From Terana coerulea (lineage: Eukaryota; Basidiomycota; Agaricomycetes; Polyporales; Phanerochaetaceae), in contig JAKOGH010000566.1 in NCBI GenBank assembly GCA_024811115.1, positions 1 to 12,346 on the forward strand: a stretch of DNA of 12,346 bases, read 5' to 3'. The translations under genes were made by a program, and so were the position numbers. Of this stretch, positions 7,295 through 12,346 are shown in pieces. Below the pieces are notes generated by a model. That model was given only the letters and a program-made list of their open reading frames with translations. It searched no databases and was not told where the DNA came from. Every line of letters starts with the position of its first letter. Within the stretch, counting starts at the first letter, position 1.

Positions 7295-8606
7295 TCAAAT
7301 GCGTAAGTCCATTAGAATGTGTGCTCCGAAGAGTCTGAGAATAATTGTGTCCATGTCTGAATCCCAAGGACTGTGCCAAACTGGTGTCGCTGCAGAAAAG
7401 GCCAGGTGCATGAGAAGGCGCCATCTCGGCCCTCAAGAATATATCCATTTGGCACAGTTCTTATAATTTTCATACGAGAACTTATGCTTGTCTGCCTTGG
7501 ACCATTTCGTGATATCAATAGTATCAGGTCCATAAAATGGAGCATGAGACGCCCTCGGATAGCTCTAGTCAATCATAGCGTTAGTGGACGAATCACGAAT
7601 ACAAGGAGAGTGCTCACTCTTTGTATTCCTTCCACGTCCACGTAACTTGGAAAGAAGAATCATCAAGTCGGCATCTTTCACTTTAGTTGTTTTGCCGTAC
7701 CACGGCTCATCCTTGTCCTTGCTTTCGTCCTCGCCGTCGTTGCACACCTCATCTAGTTCTTCTAGAGATGGATGTGCTTTCGCTTCCTCAGAGTTGCTGT
7801 CGATGAGGTTTTGGATAAACACTTTGTACGCCTGCTTGCGAGGGGAGCATCCGGGCTACACGCTCATCGTTGGTCTGCTTGCCGAACAGTTTGCTCCCGT
7901 ATCCGTTGAGGACTTTCACATAACACACTCCGTAGGCATCATCTTGAAGCTCGCCCCACGCCTCCATTTTCATGAGAGCCAGTTTGCGGTCGGGAATCAT
8001 GTCTTCATTGCATAAGTCATCCTTCTCCAAGGCACAGATAGTCGTGAACGAGCATGGTGCCAAAAGCACGCTTCGTAGCGATCAGAAGTTTGCCGTCGTC
8101 CACATCTACAATGGCCATATGTCAGTAAGTGCTTGCATGAAACCCATTATAAACCAACCTCGCCAGTCGTTGCATCTCCAGCTGAATCTTACCAAAGCAT
8201 CGAGGAGACGCCAGGCATCTAGCCACTTCTTCGATGACAAAAGTATGAATGGAGCTAAGAGTTTCATCAACAAGCTCTAGCACAGCTTAGCCGAAGAAAT
8301 CTGGGCAAAACAGTCAGCATCAAGATGCGCTTATGCACATATGTTTAGGGAGTCATATGAATAAGTATGAATGCTATGCACCAACCATTATACATGATCA
8401 GACCGCTGGCCGACTCGGAATCCGTTTCCTCGCCTTCTCCATAAGTTTCCAGAGATGTGCCTCCGTGTCTTTGTGCGCTGGCATACCTCCCGGGCAAGAA
8501 GGTGTAGTCAGAAGGCAGGACGAACTAGTGCACAGGGCTTAGTTTGCGACACATAATCGCAAAAATTCTGAAGAAAAGTGCGCACCTTTTCAGATTTATG
8601 GAGCAT
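7295..8606 (-). pseudogene. Decayed gene of unknown function, three exons
   Basis: Exon 1 starts at ATG 8606-8604 (MLHKSEKVRTFLQ...). It hits TGA at 8510-8508 where an indel is likely, and resumes with DYTFLPGRYAS to 8404. Intron 1 is 8403-8301 (GTCTGA to CCCAG, branch GCTGAC, phase 1), and intron 2 is 8192-8106 (GTAAGA to TTGTAG, branch CTGAC, phase 1). Exon 2 has an early TAA, then reads LELVDETLSSIHTFVIEEVA. Exon 3 reads VDDGKLLIATKRAFGTML, shifts near 8026 to LALMKMEAWGELQDDAYG, and shifts again near 7825 to IQNLIDSNSEEAKAHPSLEE. It then has an acidic, charged stretch. Stops interrupt the same frame at 7567-7565 (TAG) and 7435-7433 (TGA) before the final TGA at 7297-7295. A repaired length would be near 370 residues. 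The phase match at both introns supports real ancestry; I do not recognise the family. Confidence 0.6.
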
Positions 8607-8626
8607 TGGTGCAGTCGTCGTTCGTA

Positions 8627-8647
8627 GGTGGTGGTGGTGGTGGTGGT
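8627..8647 (+). repeat. (GGT)7 microsatellite
   Basis: Seven exact GGT units about 20 bases upstream of the proposed start of the minus-strand relic. On the minus strand it is ACC repeats and lies in what would be its 5' leader. Confidence 0.9.
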
Positions 8648-9303
8648 TTGAGTTGAAGATGAAGGTGGAGCAGCAATTAAATCGTCGTTCGCGTCAGGGG
8701 CGCTGTGCAGCCTAGGCGCCTGCTCTACGCAACTGGCGCTTCAAGCACGCGGCCGCATCAGTGTTATCCGGTCATGTGGAAATCCATAAAAGTCACAGTT
8801 GTAAACTTGTGAACTTCTACGTGGAAGTCCATGACCGTTCTAGGACTGTGACCTTGGGAGGTCGGAGATGACCATGGGCCAGCCAATCAGGAACGAGCGG
8901 CAGCATAACTTACCGCTTTTGGACGAGGTGACCTCACAACCATCGCCAATCAAAATTGATGCTGGTTGGTGATGGCGGCATTCCAAAACAGGATCCCGAC
9001 GCCCGACGATGGCTCAGTAGCCTATTATGGGCATAGGCGGGAGTTCAGCTGGTAGGCGCCTGTGCACTTGCTAAAATTGGAAGGTCATTCCTGCGCACCC
9101 AAGTTTACGGTCATCACTGGTCAGTGACCAAGGCAAAAGGAAGTTTACGTGACTTTAGGTGGAATTCCAGTGGCCGGCATAACACTGCCGCATCCTTTCC
9201 AGATTCGGCAGGGCGTCTAGCCTCTGGGCTGAAAGTGCCGAAATGCTCTTGAGCCAAGTTTTCCGGCGAGACTCAGACAGCGAACCCCAGCGTAGTCTAC
9301 ATT
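8648..9303. other. Intergenic, no supported gene
   Basis: No frame with recognisable protein character. Two similar short blocks (GTGGAAATCCAT near 8777 and GTGGAAGTCCAT near 8821) and a small dyad TCACTG-GT-CAGTGA near 9113-9126 are visible. Their meaning is unclear. A 100-codon minus frame at 9155-9457 overlaps the inverted-repeat arm and shows no domain. Confidence 0.45.
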
Positions 9304-9348
9304 CAAACTGGGAGGTCTTCTGAGGAGGGTCCCGGAGTTTGAAACGGC
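9304..9348 (+). repeat. Left arm of a 45-bp inverted repeat
   Basis: Matches the reverse complement of 9803-9846 except for one missing base and one substitution. It starts CAAACTGGG and ends AGTTTGAAACGGC. The unit itself can fold: CAAACT pairs with AGTTTG, and GGGA with TCCC, around a loop of about 16 bases. Similarity stops sharply at both edges. Confidence 0.85.
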
Positions 9349-9802
9349 ACGTCAGGCATTGCCTGGCCATCGCGGCATTTACGTGGAAGGTCCAGGAGAA
9401 GACCGTCCAGGCTGCAGGCTGCACGACGCGTCCGACTTCAAAGCTTTTCGTAAGCAACTAAATAGCTCATATATATACCGTGTACCTGGCAGGTCTTGTA
9501 GCTTGATGTCGGAGAGCACTTGGGTCAATGATGGAACAAACAGGGGTGTGAAAAGAGGCTCGGGGGAGGCAATGTGTTATGGTCCCGTATATATGAGGAT
9601 GGCTAAATCCTGATCCAATGAGAAAGTAGGGAAAATGTATGTTTACTACTCTGCATTACTCTGTGCGTTACGAAAGGTTGGACTTTGAAGCTGAATGTGC
9701 GAACAAAATGCTTGAGAACTGAGTAATCAGCATTACATGCGCGCGCGGACGATGACGTCGTCAGAAAACGCACTTGAGGACCAACCCATTTCTGGCCGAG
9801 AA
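9349..9802. other. Interior between the inverted-repeat arms, no gene seen
   Basis: No frame longer than about 85 codons and none with domain character. Contains TATA-rich CTCATATATATACCG near 9466 and a partly inverted CGTATATATGAG near 9587. A TGACGTC element lies near 9756. None can be tied to a transcript. Confidence 0.45.
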
Positions 9803-9846
9803 GCCGATTCAAACTCCGGGACCCTCCTCAGAAGACCCCCAGTTTG
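9803..9846 (-). repeat. Right arm of the 45-bp inverted repeat
   Basis: Reverse-complement partner of 9304-9348, with the arms spanning 543 bp outer edge to outer edge. The same internal dyad is present. Flanking bases outside the two arms show no target-site duplication, so a MITE identity is unproven. It lies about 275 bases upstream of the glyoxalase start, so a regulatory-site reading is also possible. Confidence 0.85.
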
Positions 9847-10119
9847 GTCACAGCCTCTATATACCAAGGAACGCGAGCATCTCTTCCGACTATTTAGAAG
9901 GCTGTCCTAGAGCCTACCCCAGCGAACGGTCATACGGAAGGCCCAATATGCTCTGCCACGCATGTCCACAAACACACTTCCAATATCTAGAGCAAGGCAA
10001 GGCATGGAAAGAGCAGGAGAATGAGGACGATAGAACTTGCCAAACGGGGATAGTCCCAGTGGCGTAGACATGATCTTCATGCGTCATCGACTGTCCGACT
10101 CTGAACCGACCTCCTGAAC

Positions 10120-10956
10120 ATGTTCACGAGGAGTGCTTTCTCGCGCTTGCATCGATTCCCGCAGAAACATATAAACACCTCCTTTCGACCCACCGCCTTC
10201 ACACATTCCACCCCACTCTTCCGCTCGACCTACAGCACCATGCCGCGCACCGAAGAAACCCAAGGTTACAAGGTGCGCCTAGAATCTTCGTCCGTGGAAG
10301 GCGACGCACTGACGAGAGAGTTGCTGCAGTTTAACCACACGATGATTCGTGTGAAGGACCCCAAGGTGTCGCTGAAGTTCTACTGCGATGTGAGTAGTAG
10401 TGTTCCTGCTGCAGCAGACGGCTCGAGCTGACCTCACGTAGACCCTCGGCATGGACCTCATTCACGGTAAGCCCCTGAGCCTCCTGAAGCCCTTAAACAC
10501 CCTCTCATGATCACCAGAGCAACCCATGTCGGACTTCACGCTCTACTTCCTCGGCTACGACTCGAGCGCGACCGGTGACAGCAGCGAGGAGAAACGCGCT
10601 GCGCGGCTGAACCGTGAGGGCATCCTGGAGCTCACGCACAACCACGGCACCGAAAACGACCCCAACTTCCAGGGTTATGCCTCAGGCAACAGTGACCCCG
10701 GCCGCGGCTTTGGGCACATCGCGATCAGCGTGCCGAACATCCAGGAGTGCTGCGCGCGGCTCGAGAGCCTCGGTGTCCCTTTCAAGAAGCGTTTGACGGA
10801 CGGGAAGATGAAAAACATTGCGTTCTGCTTGGATCCCGATGGGTGAGTGTTGTGTCTAGTCTTGGATGTGGTGGAGACTGACGCTTGTTCTTCGTCAGTT
10901 ACTGGGTCGAGATCGTTCCTCAGAGCCTTGCGGACCACCCGAACAAGCCGGAGTGA
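10120..10956 (+). CDS. GLO1: Glyoxalase I (lactoylglutathione lyase), four exons, intact
   Basis: Converts the hemithioacetal of methylglyoxal and glutathione to S-D-lactoylglutathione. Exons are 10120-10389, 10442-10466, 10518-10842 and 10899-10956. Introns are 52, 51 and 56 bp, all GT-AG (GTGAGT, GTAAGC, GTGAGT), and phases agree throughout. The product is 225 residues. The single glyoxalase fold starts at FNHTMIRVKD; all four metal ligands expected from the family are present: His73, Glu136 (LELTHN), His165 (GFGHIAI) and Glu211 (YWVEI). Conserved DPDG is at 204-207. The first 40 residues are rich in Arg, Ser, Thr and Phe and lack acids, like a mitochondrial presequence. A second ATG (Met41, 10240) in good context would give a 185-residue cytosolic form, nearer the usual single-domain length. 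Exon 2 is only 25 nt. The gene converges with the pirin gene. Confidence 0.96.
10240..10242 (+). other. GLO1: Candidate internal start codon of GLO1 (Met41)
   Basis: Context CAGCACCATGCC has A at -3. It starts just where the presequence-like segment ends and family-like sequence begins. Initiation here would yield a cytosolic enzyme; initiation at 10120 a putatively mitochondrial one. Confidence 0.5.
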
Positions 10957-11448
10957 ACGGATGACTCAATGATAATTCAAAGAAATAAGGCGAAGGAACG
11001 AAGTTTAACGAACAGTAACCAAATGGGAATTGTACCACCACTGTATGCATCAGAATACGAAAATGCCACTCATCATGTTCCACCTACTGAGCTCGTCTCT
11101 AACAAAGATATTCTCAATGCAGACTTCTCAGCGAATTGAAAATACATATATCGACTCCGACCGTTCATCGTCAACTACTGGTACTGAGGTATGTACTCGG
11201 TCTGTTTACCGCTGTGTTTACTAGTAAGGAAACTGCGCCACGCTACATGGGCCTCAAGCAAAACCTCTAGAATAGCCAGCTGGGCCCTTCGCGCATCTCG
11301 AGCGCTGCAAGGGACATCGTCAACTGACCCTGGAATGCGTAAAGCACTATTCAATTCCAGATAGTCATTAGCATGCGAATGCGAGTACTACAATATCGTA
11401 AGTCAGAGAGGCACGAAGTCCGAAGCGATCCTAGAGACCATCGTGCCA
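10957..11448. other. Convergent intergenic region between GLO1 and the pirin gene
   Basis: Holds the 3' ends of both transcripts. It is AT-richer than the flanking exons. An AAATAAGG near 10983 could serve GLO1 polyadenylation, but this is weak. No gene is supported. Confidence 0.5.
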
Positions 11449-12346
11449 CTACTCCAGATCAAAGAGGAGGACCTCGGCGGTGCGCTCCCCGTATTTTGCA
11501 CCTGGAATGTCCCCTGCGCGTCGCCCATGATGTACGCGCCGTCTCCCTCGCGCAGCACCAGCGCGTTGCCCTCCGGGCCGGTAATCGTCAACGCCGCGCC
11601 CGCCGCCTTCTGCGCATTGTAGCCCGACGTCTGGATGAGGTGGATGTATGCCTTGCGCTGGACCGGCGCGGCGGGTTGGGTGTGCGACAGCGTCGTCCCG
11701 GGCGAGATGAGCGACGCGAACATGGTGAGGGCGGCGTGCACGGGCGCGGGGCCCGACGCGTCGCGCTTCTCGACAACGCCGTCCGAGCCCGCTGGAATAC
11801 AATCGTCGCCCACTTGTTCGTCTTCTCCTCGTCAGAGAAGTGTCTAAGCAGGGATGTTGTTTAGATAGGCTCAGGTGAATGAAGTGTTTAAGCCTCACCT
11901 CGTAAAGTATTGCGGAGTGAGGCCCCGCTGTGACATGGCCCAAATCTGCAAGAAATGGACCTGCTTGTCGCCGTGAGCCTTCTCGCTGTGTCGGATGCCA
12001 GTGCCGGCAGATGTCATCTGAACATCTCCACGTTTGATGACCTCCTGGTTGCGCATGGAGTCGCCACTACATTTATGACGAGTCAGTTTCGCTCTTTCTG
12101 TACCAAGTAAATCCACTTACTGATGAAGTTCTCCAGAGACCACATAGGAGAAAATTTCGAACTCCCGGTGTGCGTGTTCCCAAAGCCCGTGCGCGGTTCG
12201 ACGCGATCTTCATTAATCACCCGAAGGGCGCCATAGTGAGTGTGCTCGTGCGAGGCGTATCTGTCGACAACAGTTAGCGCGCTTTCAAAGCTGACAATGG
12301 AAGCGCGAACGTACGATGCAAGAGAAGGTGTGAAAGGTCTTGAGCC
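11449..12346 (-). pseudogene. Pirin-family bicupin, 3' part; four apparent frameshifts
   Basis: Pirins are iron-binding bicupins, nuclear cofactors or quercetinase-like enzymes in characterised members. Exons (descending) are 12346-12315 (LKTFHTFS, continuing outside), 12260-12121, 12066-11899 and 11843 to stop TAG 11451-11449. Introns are 54, 54 and 55 bp, all GT-AG (GTACGT, GTAAGT, GTGAGG). Metal ligands expected from the family are present: two His in EHAHREFE (near 12162-12179), and His and Glu in GIRHSE. YGALRVINEDRV, KRGDVQMTSAGTG and the C-terminal cupin (VHAALTMFASLISPGTTL, EVLLFDLE end) are clear. The reading frame changes near 12320, 12180, 11795 and 11490 with no stop-creating substitutions; two sites look like lost bases in G runs. 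Either a recent pseudogene or sequence errors in an active gene. The N-terminus is outside the window. Confidence 0.88.

Noticed and set aside
7584..8015. 143-codon plus-strand open frame
   Set aside because: Antisense to exon 3 of the minus-strand relic, whose protein character and splice phases are much better supported.
9155..9457. 100-codon minus-strand open frame with a CxxC
   Set aside because: No domain, no splice context, and it runs across one arm of the inverted repeat; probably chance in GC-balanced DNA.
9304..9846. Calling the inverted-repeat pair a MITE
   Set aside because: No target-site duplication is visible at either outer edge, and copy number cannot be judged from one window, so it is listed only as a repeat.
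11373..11864. Arg-rich 163-codon plus-strand open frame
   Set aside because: Lies antisense to the GC-rich last exon of the pirin gene; composition explains both its length and its Arg content.
1..12346. tRNA genes, rRNA or CRISPR arrays
   Set aside because: No B-box-like GGTTCRANNCC with a matching acceptor stem, no rRNA-like stretch, and no regularly spaced direct repeats were seen on either strand.

Overview
The window looks like nuclear DNA from a filamentous fungus, most likely a basidiomycete of the Agaricomycetes type. The signs are short GT-AG introns of about 47-57 nt with CTGAC-type branch sites, a Ty3/gypsy chromovirus-like retrotransposon, and fungal-type housekeeping genes. This assignment is inferred from gene architecture; there is no rRNA or other marker to test it.

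Region 1 (1 to about 4180) is the 3' part of a decayed Ty3/gypsy element on the + strand. In order it holds reverse transcriptase, RNase H, integrase (HHCC zinc finger, an exact D,D35E core, GPY/F-type C-terminus), a chromodomain with its aromatic cage, a dUTPase-like domain in a shifted frame, a polypurine tract and one LTR. Gag, protease and the 5' LTR lie left of the window. The frame is broken many times, mostly by small indels.

Region 2 (about 4181-6570) holds the most interesting structure: a large, diverged inverted duplication. Two copies of an unrecognised Ser/Thr-rich, cysteine-containing secreted-protein gene lie head to head (4829 leftward, 5992 rightward). They share the flank before the start, the signal-peptide/TS-rich/Cys layout, and a phase-1 intron that is 57 bp in both. 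Both copies are damaged. The LTR boundary falls inside the last exon of the left copy.

Region 3 (6570-8610) has an AT-rich stretch without genes, then a decayed minus-strand gene of unknown function (8606 to 7295) with two recognisable introns, two to three frame breaks and several stops. Region 4 (8610-10119) has no convincing gene, but carries a near-identical 45-bp inverted repeat (9304-9348 and 9803-9846) whose arms each contain a dyad.

Region 5 (10120-12346) has two conserved genes converging tail to tail. An intact four-exon glyoxalase I gene on + has an N-terminal extension that suggests alternative mitochondrial and cytosolic products. On minus is the 3' part of a pirin-family bicupin gene with intact introns but four apparent frameshifts. 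Glyoxalase I detoxifies methylglyoxal; pirin is a metal-binding cupin. Nothing here shows that the two act together.
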